Part shown: positions 11,166 to 22,539 of the stretch, piece by piece | Position numbering within the stretch: position 1 is the first letter of the stretch | How the letters are laid out: the number at the start of each line of letters is the position of its first letter | From: Epiperipatus broadwayi | Lineage: Eukaryota; Onychophora; Udeonychophora; Euonychophora; Peripatidae | Assembly: GCA_028023455.1 (NCBI GenBank) | Contig: JAQFVV010012670.1 | Coordinates: 310,001 to 374,000, forward strand | DNA: 64,000 nucleotides | Reading direction: 5' to 3' | Notes under the pieces: model-generated | What the model saw: only the letters and a program-made list of their open reading frames with translations | Database searches by the model: none | What the model was told of the DNA's origin: nothing | Position numbers and translations under genes: made by a program

Positions 11166-14105
11166 ACACGACTTGATTTCTTCGCAATTATATTTTATGC
11201 CATAGCATAAAAGTGTGGATTTATTGCAATAATAATGTCCACCAAATATAGTATAAACTATTTTACATTTATTATATACATATGCACATATACTTCATCT
11301 CTTAATTTATTATCTAAAATCAGTAAACAAAGGTAAATTATCTTTAAAAAAAAAAAACACAAAAAAACTATATAGTCATATGAAAAAGTACACAAATGTC
11401 CTCTGTATAGTCAATCAAAATCTATAGATTTAGATCGCTGACACATGTTTCATTCAGGTAAGAGAAAAAAATTGTAAAAAATAAAATAAAACTAGGTAAA
11501 TTTTTAAAATTTTGAATACAATCAAAACCTTGCTAGACATTTCTAAACATTGTACAATTGATCATGTTTGGGGAATTTATTATTTTAAATAAATAGCAAT
11601 TTTTTTTTAAATATACATATCTTAATTCACTATTAAAAAATGCATAACTGAAATCATTGCATAGTATAAATTATGCACAGAAAATCATACAGGAAACAAA
11701 AATTGAAAACACTGATTTAAAACAATACACTTAACACCAAGACAAAATCTCAACACATTATAATAAAATTGTTTAATATTAGCAAAAAGCTTGAATATAT
11801 ATTTCCTTTGTGTTTTTTCAATTTTCATAGTGAATATATAATGAGAATAATTAAAAAATTTTTGTTTTAAATTTGTAAATTTTATATTATTTTTCAAGAT
11901 TATGCCAATGCAGATAAAATATAATAACTTATATATCCACAAATTGGTATTTTTTTTTTTAATCAAAAGATGTTTCAACTATTTTAAATAGTCATTTTCA
12001 TTCTACAAACAGTATAGAGAAAAAATATATGCATAAATATATCCATATATTTTATTCACAATGAAGATGACTATTAAAAACAATCCAACCAAAGTCTTCA
12101 ATAATCAAAACTGAAGCACTATTTTTCTGAGATCTTTTTGCTGGCTATAAAATAATTATTGAAAATAATTGAAACATCTCTTAATTATAAAATATTATCA
12201 GTACTAATTATAGGATATCTGCATTCTTTAGAAATCATTTTGTGCTTTCTTTCTTCTTTTTTTTTTTTAAATATTTTTTTCTATTTCTGATTACTCATGG
12301 GTGTACATTTTAGTTATTTACTAACATTTAAACCCAAATAACAGCAATCATTTAAAATGTGTTTTACATAAATGAAAATAGAGTTAAGTTAATCACAATA
12401 AATTTGTTTTATTGCCTATATTACTATAATCAGATAATACTTCCGAAAGTGGATGAGACTGCTCTCTAGGGCTCTGAAACCATCCTAAAGGATGATAGTA
12501 GTCTCGGGTGAAAATAGGAATAAGCTGTGGACGCACAATGAAGAAAATTTGAAAAATGGTTTATATATGGTTGTGATGAATTGAAATGTATTTTCTTTAT
12601 ATGGTCATGTGATTCATAAGTATGTACTACATGAGACTTCCTATTTGCAAGAGCAGAATTTAAAATAAATTAACTGATAAAAATAGTGAGTGCCTTATAA
12701 TTAATAAAAAAACTGTTGTTAATGTTTAAAAAAGTAATTTTTCCCATTTCTTTTTTATCTTGCTGACAGATGAATAGTTTATTAAACAATATGGAGACAA
12801 TACATTTAAATAGCTCATTCCTTGTTTATTATGTATTTGTATATTTTCACTTATTTAATTTTACACACTGTTAAATTTAATAATAATTACTCTTTCCTAT
12901 TGCATTGGCAATTGAAACTGTAAACTGTAAAAAACAATAGTAAATAAAGCATTGTATAACAGTAGTAAAGTGCATGGATGATTTAGTATTATATGGTAAT
13001 GTTAAATTTATATATTTAGAATCATTTTGTTTATTATTTTATTTATGGAAATTGTTGTAAGCTCTAATGGAAGTGTGAATATCTCGATAAAGTAGACATT
13101 ACACTGAATTATTACTTCTTCTATTCAATGCATTCATTACTAATTACTGTTATTCAAAAATATGTGAAATATAACTATCATATTTAATCTGGTGGTGAAA
13201 TACTAATCATTTATAATATTGCTTTCCAAAGTGAGCCATACCAGTCCCTGGGAGCATTGGGTTGATACAGAAGATGGGAATAATGTCAGTGGAGTTATTG
13301 AAATATAAATAAGGAGGGAGTGGAAGCATAAAGAATGAACAAAAGATTTTGAAAAACCATTCTTTTTTAAGTGCTAATTGACCTTTATACTATAAGACCA
13401 GTATAGAGTATGGATAAGATATATAGCTAAATATATTATTTTTAAAATAAAATTACAATTTACATGTATTTTTATTTTTTTTCTTACATTTCTACGACAT
13501 TTCTGTATCTTCTAGGGCTTACTAATAATAAAATCATAATAGGCTTGTGTTAATACAATACTATTTGAAATGTTAGTCTATATTTGTGGTGATTTATTAC
13601 AATAAACAACAGAATGAAGTTGTAAAAAAAAACTATTAACTATTAACATTTATTTATATCAATTGAATCATCTATATTAATTGCCAAATAAGATGCGACT
13701 TAATAAGGAAATATTACTAACAATAAAGGCAACTTTTAATGGTATATTAATACAGTTTTTAATATTATTTCTTAATAAATTTAGTTTGATATTTGACAAT
13801 TAAATATCAAATACATATATCTAACACTAAACAAAGAACAAATTCCAGTTTATTGATTTCATTTGTATTTTAGTTTGTTTGCCTTCCGCCACCTTATGCA
13901 AACATCATTGTATACCTAAAATTATGAATGCTGTTCTAATAACAATTATTTTTGTAAAAAATTGGTTCCAGTGAGAGAAATTGCACTTTTTCAATTATAA
14001 ATAATGTTATATCTCTTAATAATCTTATGCCCTATTATAATACATATTTATTTATTTTTATAGATAATATCATGCTTGAACTTTAAGAAAAATAAAAGCA
14101 ATATA
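11166..14105. other. AT-rich non-coding DNA
   Basis: Mostly unrecognised. At 12455-12520 a short partly inverted segment (GATGAGACTGCTCTC against GATAGTAGTCTCGGG) surrounds CTGAAACCATCC, weakly resembling 47350-47395. At 13228-13330 a slightly less AT-rich stretch gives no readable domain. Confidence 0.45.
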
Positions 14106-14849
14106 GCGTTGAATATTTAAATTATGGTTTTATTCAATTGCCTATACCAATACATTATCAACGCCCATGATTTTTCAACAAGTTTTATCAAATGAAGTGG
14201 AATCTTCAAGACTACAAGAACATTTAACAAAAGCTCATGCCGATAAGAAAAATGAAAATTTATTTTATTTTCAAGCACTCGAAAGAAAAAAATAAATAAA
14301 TATTGGCAAAACTTTTTTCAATAACATCATGATGATGGATTATGTCTTACAACATTTTCATAACTTATTGCTAAATTTAGAGAACTGCATAGCATAAATT
14401 TGAATGGATATAAGTGATATAATATGCATTATGTTACATAAACCAGTGCTTAATATTACCAAGAAAATTCCTTTGAGCAATAATATAGTATAAAGAAGAA
14501 TTGATGAAAAACCCCAAGATTTTGGAGATTCATTATGACAGTATTTAAAAAACATAACTTGGTGAATCAACTTGGCCAGAAAATGAAACCTTACTTTGCC
14601 AAGAATTATAATTTGCTAAAAAATTTCAAAGTGATAGTATAGGAGAGTCAATATTTCATGCACTGGAAGAAATTTTTTAAAGTAAAAGAAATACTCCTGA
14701 GTAATATCTTATTAATTGTTACTGAACATGCTTCAGTGATAACAGACCATTACAGAGATTTTCTTGTATATATTTTTAAAAAAGCAGTCTTGAATGTATT
14801 TGCTGTACATTGTGTCATTCATCATTTAATTCAATATAAATTTCATTAA

Positions 14850-15100
14850 CACCCCTTTAACACTTTAAGCAAACAATCTTTATTTATTTATAAGTTTCGA
14901 CTGTCCTAGCCATCTTCTTCAGATCTACAACAAAAATTATACAAATATTACTTCAATACAACCAAAAATTCTTATTCTTTATATTTTCATATAGTCATCA
15001 TAGGTCATGTCATTCATTTCTTCTTTGTATAATCGGTAACCTCGTCTGGTTAATTCTTGTTATCTTTTTGTTTTTGTAGTCACTTATAGGTCAAATAAAA
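14850..15100 (-). mobile_element. Penelope-like or related element fragment inserted in the hAT pseudogene
   Basis: The hAT reading is lost here and resumes at about 15116. On the minus strand a protein-like tail can be read from about 15058 down to 14990 (ELTRRGYRLYKEEMNDM, then TYDDYM). It is followed by CTGAAGAAGATGGC and GGACAGTCGAAAC (minus strand, about 14935-14897). That stem-plus-GAAAC pattern resembles the hammerhead-like relics found at ends of Penelope-like elements. The exact borders and a TSD were not found. Assignment to Penelope is inference; an undefined LINE tail is the alternative. Confidence 0.5.
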
Positions 15101-15760
15101 TTATCTTGAAAAAGAACAAAATAAAAACCAATTCATTGAATAACAGATTGTTTGGACAACTTTGTATTGGAAATCAATTTCTGCATCCATAGCAAAACTT
15201 GTTTATCCAAATGAAATTTAGAATGAGGGGAATTCAGCTAGTTTCCAAATTTATCAATAATCAAAAAATATGATGAAGACTTGCTTACTTATTGTCAGTA
15301 CTTGAAAGCTCTCTATTCTGACTTGAATCAATTTGAAGATATTTTAAAAATGAATATATGCAATTGGGTTTTTAAGTCTTTTTCAAGTACACAGAAGAAT
15401 CTCTAAAATTACAAGAAAAACTGATTAAAGTAACAATAAATAAGAAATTACAATTTACTGATTGCAAAATCAGACATCTGCATTTTCTCCTGCATTATGA
15501 ATTATAATATAAGAAAAGTTTTCAATTGCATTTCCTTCATTATATTTGGTGAACATGGATTTAGTATGATCAGAAATCAAAATTGATTGCTAATAGCTGT
15601 CAAAACTAGAGCAGAATATTTAAAATCAAGTATGATTTGAAATACATACCTGGACCTTAATTGTAAATATAGGAGATTTGAACACAGACTTTCAAGCACC
15701 CTTCAACTATCCACACTATCTCATATCACTGAAACACATGACCACACACATGTAGAAAAG

Positions 15761-15824
15761 ATAAACAATCACCAATCTACGTGTTTCATGCTAAACCAGC
15801 ACTCATCAATTGGTCCAGATTATC
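15761..15824 (-). ncRNA. Hammerhead-ribozyme-like motif, left arm of first pair (degenerate)
   Basis: Read on the minus strand: stem I strand ending GGACCAA, core TTGATGA (the family consensus would be CTGATGA, so C3 is changed), stem II GTGCTGGTTTAGCAT (six pairs, two of them G-U wobbles), GAAA intact at 15784-15787, a short stem III region, then ATTGGTGATTG closing stem I. The C3 change predicts loss of self-cleavage. Compare the copies at 16081, 16451 and 17109. Confidence 0.6.
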
Positions 15825-16072
15825 AGTACTCAGTTTATATTAAGATAGCAAATCCTTATAATTTAATGGACAGGCTTCAATCTATTCCAAACTCCAACTC
15901 TTCAGCCATCCATACTATTGAAAATCTGATGATGGAAAGCCCAAATCCCACGCTGATGCCATCATCAAATTATCAATCGTATGAATGGCTGAAGAGTTGG
16001 AGGTTGGAGTAGATTAAAGCCTGTTCATTAAATTATGGATTTGTTGATCACTGATTATGTATGTGTGTGGGA

Positions 16073-16139
16073 GATAATAATGTGGACCAACTGATGAGGG
16101 CTGGTTCAGCGTGAAATACATATATTGATGATTTTTATC
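16073..16139 (+). ncRNA. Hammerhead-ribozyme-like motif, right arm of first pair (core intact)
   Basis: The order is type I hammerhead: stem I strand (GATAATAATGTGGACCAA), CTGATGA at 16091-16097, stem II GGGCTGGTTCAGCGT (four good pairs plus a weakened base), GAAA at 16113-16116, and a very short stem III (ATACATAT). The cleavage triplet would be ATA, ending at 16124. TTGATGATTTTTATC then pairs back as stem I. All invariant core residues are present. Stem II is weakened by two apparent transitions relative to the copy at 17135, and one stem I pair is lost. Activity is not predicted with confidence. Confidence 0.65.
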
Positions 16140-16262
16140 TTTTCTACATGAATGTGGTCATATGTATCAGTGGTATATTATACTATGGATAGTTGAAGGG
16201 TGCTTGAAAGTCTGTGTTCAAATTCCCTATATTTAAAATCAAGTATGACGAATTTTAAATAA

Positions 16263-16365
16263 TGTATATCTTTCTTTATTATGTTTTAGGACAAAGGTGG
16301 AAGTATAGATACATAAACGAATGCATGTTTATATTTCTGTTTATTAGTTTAAAGAAGTAATTAAG
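16263..16365. other. Short unassigned segment between hAT end and second inverted pair
   Basis: AT-rich and unrecognised. It may be the 3' non-coding part of the hAT element. Confidence 0.35.
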
Positions 16366-16450
16366 GGGATTTAAACACAGACTTTCAAGTTCCCTTAAGC
16401 TATCCACTCCATCTTATATGACAGAAACACATGACTACATACATGTGAAA

Positions 16451-16524
16451 AGAATAAATGATCTTCAATATATATATATTGTGCTGAACCAACACTCATG
16501 AAATTGGTTCACATCATCATCTCC
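16451..16524 (-). ncRNA. Hammerhead-like relic, left arm of second pair
   Basis: On the minus strand, GAACCAA is followed by a damaged core (TTTCATGA), the stem II hairpin GTGTTGGTTCAGCAC (six pairs, one wobble), AATA in place of GAAA, an AT-repeat in place of stem III, and TTGAAGATCATT closing stem I. Both invariant blocks are altered, so no activity is expected. It is recognised only by alignment with the other copies. Confidence 0.5.
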
Positions 16525-17108
16525 CATACACATATATGAGTGCTCAGTTTGTATTATTATAAAAAATCTTCAAACTTTAATGGACAGACTTCAATCTTCT
16601 CCACTCTCCAACTCTTCAGCCATCCATATAATTGAAAATCGGATGATGGAATACTCAAAGCCCTTGTTGATGCCAATATTGTTGTTATAACCATGTTGAC
16701 TTTAAGTCATTTTGACCCTTCATATATAGAACTTAATATCATTTGCATACATTTTGCATACCACTTTGTTCCCTTGCCCTATTTCCTTGTTCTGTATCTC
16801 GCATTACCGCTATGAATATGAGCAAATGGCCTCGAAAGCGCTTAGCGTATAATAATTTTTGGAATCTTTATAGCTTCTCATTCAAGTGTTTCATACGCTT
16901 CTTAATTTGTATATAAACAGAAGAGGGATGGGCAAAATTCAGGCCAAATTAAAGTCACCATGAGTATGACAAAAATATTAGCATCAACAAGATTTTCAAT
17001 AATAAGGATGACTGAAAAGTTGGAGGGTGGAGAAGATTGAAGCTGGTCTATTAAACTTTTTCTTTCTTAATATAAACTGAGTACTGATTATATATATATA
17101 TGTATAGG

Positions 17109-17173
17109 AGATAATGATCTAGACCAACTGGTGAGTGCTGGTTCAGCACAAGGTACATATATTGGAGATCATC
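17109..17173 (+). ncRNA. Hammerhead-like relic with perfect stem II, right arm of second pair
   Basis: GATAATGATCTAGACCAA (17110-17127) forms stem I with TTGGAGATCATC (17162-17173). The core is CTGGTGA (A6 changed to G). Stem II GTGCTGGTTCAGCAC (17135-17149) is a perfect six-pair stem with a GTT loop. GAAA is replaced by AAGG. The paired regions are better kept here than in the first pair, but the catalytic residues are changed, so it is predicted inactive. Confidence 0.58.
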
Positions 17174-17458
17174 TTTTTCACATGTATGTGGTCATGTGTA
17201 TCGATTATATAAGATGGGGTGGATAGCTGAAGGAAGCATGAAAGTCTGTGTTCAAATCTACTCTAATTACATCTAAAGTTTATACTTGTATTCAAATATT
17301 AGAAAGGTACATTTTTAGAGCATGCACAGAGTATTTTTTTTTCTGAAAAGATAGTGGTAGGTCAAATAAGTGTGAGAATATTTGATGTACTAAATCAGTC
17401 TTTAATCAGTATATACTTTTCTTAATAACGTATTTTTAAAATATATATATACTTTATC

Positions 17459-17525
17459 TTTTTTTTCTCATATATCATAGCTTTTAAGGCAGCTGTGCTG
17501 ACCTCTGGACCACCAATGCTTGACA
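17459..17525 (-). mobile_element. tRNA-derived SINE (family 1), B-box-deleted copy
   Basis: On the minus strand: TGTCAAGCATTGGTGGTCC, AGAGGTCAGCACAGCTGCC, then TTAAAAGC directly joined to TATGATATATGAG and an A-run (T-run at 17459-17466). Relative to 10331 about 45 bp including the B-box are missing. It is therefore a dead copy unable to use an internal pol III promoter. Confidence 0.8.
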
Positions 17526-20500
17526 ATATATTTCATTATTTTTACACAAAAAACCACGAGAATAACATCTTTAAGTATCTCATTGCCTAATTTAAAATTG
17601 CTAAAGATATGTGATATTTTATTTTACATTATTATTTATTCAATAATTCAAGGAAAACATATTAGAATGGTTTACTGTTCAGATGTTCATAAAAACTGTG
17701 AACATTATAAGTGACAGCTGTGGCCACAATTCATGGGATTTTAGATCCAGAATCTTCCATTTTACCACCACTCAGAACAACGCAGGACATTTATCCACTG
17801 TTTTGAATAATATACTTTCAAACATTAATGAATAAAAAGCAGCTTCAATCTTCCCAGTACTGTGTAACTTCATAATTAAAGCATAAATTTTGATAAGTGA
17901 AAATTAAATATAGAAAACATTGTAACAATTTATTTGTGCCTTATGCCAAATAAGCCTCATTTGGCACTCTATGTGTATTTGAGGAAAACTAATACAAAAC
18001 TTGAAATAAATAATTTAATTAATCTTAACCTCACTAATACATTTTAAAAGTTTAGAACATAAATATATTTATCATGTTTATGCCTCTTAGAGAATAGGGG
18101 TAAAAAAAAATATTAACAGTAAAACAAAATTATATTAATCTAAAAGTTGGAAAAACATTGGGAAAATAAAAGAAAATAAATCAAAACTCATTATATATAT
18201 AAATTAAAATCTGTTATTTGTTTGAATTACTTTAATACAAAAATTTATTATTTAAAACTTGTACACAATAATCAACCATTTATGATAAGCAACTGCTAGA
18301 TATAATGTTTAAAATAAGTTCCCCAGATGTATCTCAGGCACATATGGTTTCTGCTTATATTAAGATTAGTTGCTAGAAATTTAGTAATTCAATCATTTTA
18401 ATTATAGTCTGCAGTGTAAACAACAAAAAAAAAATTTCCATATTTTTTATTGTTCCCTCACAAAATTATACACAAATTTATTTTTTATTTCATCTAAAGG
18501 AATGAAACATATATTGTATATATTACAAAAAAAATTTAAAAAAAAAAATATTTAAGTACAAAAAATATGATTTTTCCACTCTACTATCGGTAATAAATAA
18601 TTTCATAACAAACTAAATAGTAATTAATGGAATTCTTAACAGAAGTAAAGAAAACATTTCATATTTTAAACTTAATAAGATTCAGGCTTTTTGATAAAGA
18701 AATAACTTTGAAATGTTAGATAATTCAATCCTATAGGAATGGTTTGTCAACTCATATGATTCAAATGGTGTATCATGATGAGATGTAACTCAATAGTTTC
18801 CTCTTTGTTTTCTGTGTTGCTTTATAATGGTATTAAAGACTTTCGTCTCCTATTCATTAAATAAATTGTCAAGATGGTGCCTTTTCAAATGCAGTTCTGT
18901 ACACGGAATTAATATTCCTCTAGTTTATTGCTCTTATGATTCATAACCCTATTCCACATAGAATACAAATGCATATTAGTGAAAGAAGTTAAATAGTATA
19001 AACACCATAAATATTTATTTTGTCTAATCTCTGTATATACATTTGAGGATTTGTACAACCTATAAACTTTGACTTCCATTCCCTATCTATATAAAATACC
19101 TATGAAAGCATCCATCAACTGAAATAAATGACCTTAATTGATGAATATGCATTTATCTTAATGTGCCCACAAACATAAATATACATCTGTATATCTGATT
19201 TGTTGCTGAACCCACAATCGCTAATTAACTATGCACTTCTTATCATATTAAAAATTTGGCCTTATTTTCTTCTATTCTCAAATTCTTCATATAAAAATTT
19301 TTCATCATTAAATGACTTTCTTCTGATTCATTTTTGTCTCCTCACTCATCCTAATAAAATTAGGTTTTGAAAGATTTATGTTTGTCACCTGTGTAAAACA
19401 AACAATGGGGGAAAAGTACAGTATTTTACGATTAATTAAATACTTATGATGAGAGTTTACTATTTTTCTTTTTTACACTTTCATTAAGAATAGCCAGAAG
19501 CCCATTTGGCAATCAATAAATATATAGCTCTGGGTTGACAATGATCCAGATACTGACTGAAACCAGCCCTCTAAATGTATGTTAGTTCTTGTCTGAAGGA
19601 AGATTAAGATTATTATACAACTAAACATTCTGACCAATAACAACATGACCACAGTTGTTAATAGTTTGCCACTGCTTACTATTCCTTCACTATAGTGTGT
19701 TCTAAAATCTTGATTTTAGAGCTATATCATAACATTTTAATGAGATTTAATGCCATTAATATAAATAAACTCAAATGTCATCTAAATTTATTATAATAAA
19801 ATGAAATACTAAATATTTAGCTATTAAACAATAAAAGCAAACAATATGCAAAGGAAGCCAAATACAAGTAAACTAAATGTGAGTTCATAAACTAAAAATC
19901 AAAAAAAATATTTGGTTTGGTCTATAAACTTATTACTGATTTTTCATTATAATTAAATTATTCTTTAAAGGGTAGGGAGAATTCAAACTTTTATTTTTAA
20001 TTTTGCACTTGAAAATTGAATTTACTGCCACTAGATGTCAATAAAAAAATTTTTTTAGTATTCTATTACAAGCTATTCCTGCTAACAGCAGCTGTATATC
20101 TATGTTATGAAGGAAAAAGCAGTAACCTAAAGTATCTGTTTAAGATTTAACACAGAAATTGGAATTTGGAATCGACTAGAAAATGACTTTTTTTTTCCTC
20201 CAGAAAACTGTCCTTGTCCTTAAAAAGCAGTTCTGATTAATAGAAAGCAGATGGGGTGAAGAAAATATTTACAAATTTATGGAAAAACAAGAATGCATGC
20301 ACATATTTATATGCAAGCTTATATATATATTTATGTTATTAATATTTATGCAGTAATTATTTTATTTTAAAATTATTTATTTCCCAAATATTGATTATTT
20401 ACAATAGTTCATATTCAAAATGGATTATTTTATTATTAAGAATGGATTAATTTACTAAGTGATTCAAATATATTTAGCTTTGGATTGACTATGAATGAAG

Positions 20501-20767
20501 TGTTAATTATGGATTCATAATGGTCACCTAGATATAAAAAATATTTTGCAAAACATAAAATCTTAAATAATATGTATTTTAGCTGCAAACAATAAAAACT
20601 ACATTAGTGGAGATAAAGTATTACTCCTTAGTCATAATAAATTCTTTGTCATCTAGTTATTTGTATACTTTTCTTCAGAGAATCTAACATACTAAGAAGT
20701 AATGGCAATCATTATGAAGTCTACAGAAGTTATATAATTTTAAAGGTGGAAACCCTAAAATAGTCAT
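17526..20767. other. AT-rich non-coding DNA
   Basis: No coding sequence or bounded repeat is recognised. At 20027-20041 GCCACTAGATGTCAA resembles an animal CTCF core with one mismatch; this may be chance. Confidence 0.5.
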
Positions 20768-21313
20768 TGGACTGTTCTGTGCATATATATGTATATTTAA
20801 TGTAATTTAGAAAATTAACATAAAGCTGAAAATTTGCATTTGATATTGAGTAAGGTCACTATGTAAATGAGCCCTATTACATACATATTATGAACTGCAT
20901 AAATATAACCAGATACATACTAGTGGTGCAGTGCAGAGGTTAATACAACTGAGGGAGCAGCAATTGTGCAACTTATAAAAAGAAAAAGTGCAATGTGTGC
21001 ACTAATCACTGTAAGGAAATAAAATGGTTTAAAGATTACTATTAAACACATGATTAGAATGTCTGTATGTTAAAACAGAACTAAATAAAGATACAAACAA
21101 ATAACTGGATTTATTTAAACCATTGTGCATATGAACAGTTTATCATGTGGGCAAGTATTAATCTTGCTTTAAAAAGCTCAAGTAATTTCACCCATTTTAA
21201 TGTATCATTATTTTCATTAACAGCAACTGAATAAGCTTATTTTTATTACTTTTAATTACTGTTAGTTATTAATAATTGCAGATGCATATATAGCTGGTAA
21301 ATATTAATTTTAC
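20768..21313 (+). repeat. 5' LTR of gypsy element
   Basis: It begins TGGACTGTTCTGTGCATATA and aligns with the 3' LTR through shared blocks (CATAAAGCTG, ATATTGAG, ATGTAAATGAGC, TACTAGTGGTGCA, AGTAATTTC, AATAATTGCAGATGCATATA) to ATTAATTTTAC. It is slightly longer than the 3' copy through indels. Downstream, TGGCAACGTTGAAC (21404-21417) could be a displaced primer-binding site; this is uncertain. Confidence 0.8.
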
Positions 21314-21589
21314 GCAAGTCAACAATAGCACAAGTTGAAAATTGAATGGTTGTAGTTGTCAGCTTATGAAATAAGAATCCGTTTAAGTTATTGTTGATAG
21401 ATAATGGCAACGTTGAACAGTAGTATTTATGAATTTGATAACAATACATTGCATGAAAAGTTTATGTCAAGCACATAGAGTGTTATATACTAATAAATAA
21501 AAATTGGTAAAAGACAAACTCAAAATAGATATGCTTTTTATAATTTGCTGGCAAGGATGTTTTATAAGTTGCAAAACAATTGTGTGACC

Positions 21590-22000
21590 TTAAAAATTCT
21601 AATAATATTCCATATGAAGAAATAAAGGAGAAATTAAATTCATGTTTCCAGCCAGCAACTTCGAAATGAGTATCTTGTCTGTGTTTCAGGATGAGAAGGT
21701 AATTACTTTGTGAGCGTTATATAGACTATGATATAGCACTTTGTATAGTTGCAAAACAATGGCAATTTGCCTCCAAGTTAGAAGATATGTTGCTTGACCA
21801 ACTATTGTTTAGAAATGTCAGACCATAGCCTGAGGAAAACTTTGCTGGGTGAGCTAAATCTGAATTATAAGATAGCCTTCGGAAAAATGTTTAGCGTAGG
21901 AAGTAAAATTAGAAGAAGCATCAGAATTTCAGACTTCAGTTGCAATGAAGAACAATTTGATTCCTATAAATAAAGCACAAGCAGTAGCTATGATTTGAAG
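21590..22000 (+). pseudogene. gag remnant of gypsy element
   Basis: Broken frames give the usual gypsy gag pattern: YEEIKEKLNSCFQP near 21613, then a CERYIDYD-like segment, FASKLEDMLLDQLLFRNVR at about 21770-21826 and a downstream acidic stretch. Several stops and frame changes interrupt it. A CCHC knuckle was not seen. Capsid-like gag packages the RNA in intact elements; this one cannot be functional. Confidence 0.6.
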
Positions 22001-22138
22001 ATGACAAAGGAAAGTTGATCTGGTATTTTTGCAGTGTAAAAGGAATAATTTAAGGTTTGTAAAATTAAAGGACATTTAGCTCTTGTCCTCAGAAACAAAG
22101 ACGAGAGTTGCAAAATACAGTTAAGTCTGAACTTTAAA

Positions 22139-22510
22139 TTGCGGAGAGGCAGAATAAGAGGGAACAAATCTGTTAAGATTAATGATACAGATGATGGCTG
22201 TATTGCGTTAGATGTTATTGTCTGTGAAAGTAAAATTACAATGCAAATGGACAGTTTGTTGTCATATAAAAATTGGATAAAAATTAATGGCAGCAGTAAA
22301 CGAAACTACATGCTTCAAAAATACGCAGGTATTATCCATAGATGTGAACAACAACAGAATTAACATATAGGGGAAAGTTAATACACCTGTGAATATTAAT
22401 GCTAAAGTTATTGTTTTATCATTACACATTGTGATGAGAAATATAAGTCCTCTATTAGGAAGGAATTGGTTTCGTCCATTGGGAATTTGTCTTAAAATAA
22501 TTAAGAGAGT
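22139..22510 (+). pseudogene. Protease region remnant of gypsy pol
   Basis: A 74-codon open stretch (22139-22363) includes ITMQMDS, which aligns by position with the substrate-side D-T/S-G motif of retroviral-type aspartic proteases, but the catalytic triad reads DS-L instead of D-S/T-G. It is followed by the linker motif LLGRNWFRPLGI (about 22455-22490) usual between protease and RT. The catalytic site is degraded. Confidence 0.55.
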
Positions 22511-22539
22511 TTCAGTTGGAAATAGAAGTTAGAAAGATG

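Larger units (their letters stand above)
15636..16228. mobile_element. Inverted-dimer element with hammerhead-like cores, 20-bp TSD
   Basis: The 20-mer ATATTTAAAATCAAGTATGA occurs immediately before (15616-15635) and after (16229-16248) this 593-bp insert and duplicates transposase codons, so it is a target-site duplication. The insert is a head-to-head inverted repeat centred near 15950. Each outer end carries GAAAGTCTGTGTTCAAAT (a possible pol III B-box) and each arm carries one hammerhead-ribozyme-like core. The inner part shares GGCTGAAGAGTTGGAG and CATTAAA. A TSD near 20 bp suggests insertion by target-primed reverse transcription or a Penelope-like mechanism. Only the left flank of the insert (15636-15672) lacks a mirrored partner. 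Confidence 0.8.
14106..16262 (+). pseudogene. hAT transposase (ZBED5/SCAND3-like), decayed and twice interrupted
   Basis: Broken plus-strand frames follow the order of hAT transposases of the ZBED5/FAM200/SCAND3 type. Near 14110 is an EYLNYGFI-like start. Near 14190 is the BED-finger segment (LSNE, then SRLQEHLTKAHADKK). At about 14690-14840 is the RNase H-fold block, where the family's TDGA is degraded to TEHA and followed by FAVHCVIH. From 15116 a NNRLFGQLC block appears, then QFEDILKMNI near 15330, and near 15545 the dimerisation-domain motif reads GEHGFS where the family has ERGFS. The last codons appear at 16229 and end at TAA 16260-16262. Two insertions split it: about 14850-15100 and 15636-16228. 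Many stops and frameshifts exclude function. The family assignment is from recalled family patterns, not a search. Confidence 0.82.
16366..17270. mobile_element. Second inverted pair of the hammerhead-bearing repeat
   Basis: The left arm (16366-about 16650, minus orientation) and right arm (about 16950-17270, plus orientation) are homologous to the arms of the 15636-16228 element. They share the outer AAAGTCTGTGTTCAAAT, the stem II hairpin, GAGTACTGAT and the inner GTTGGAG...GAAGATTGAAG blocks. Between them, 16690-16940 is unique to this copy and contains GGCCTCGAAAGCGCTTAGCG (16828-16847), related to the hairpin at 57553. A TSD is not evident; TAATTA occurs near both outer ends. The arms are more diverged than in the first pair. 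Confidence 0.72.

Noticed and set aside
11685-11978. 97-codon minus-strand open frame
   Set aside because: Lys/Phe/Asn/Ile-rich translation of AT-rich DNA, no recognisable domain.
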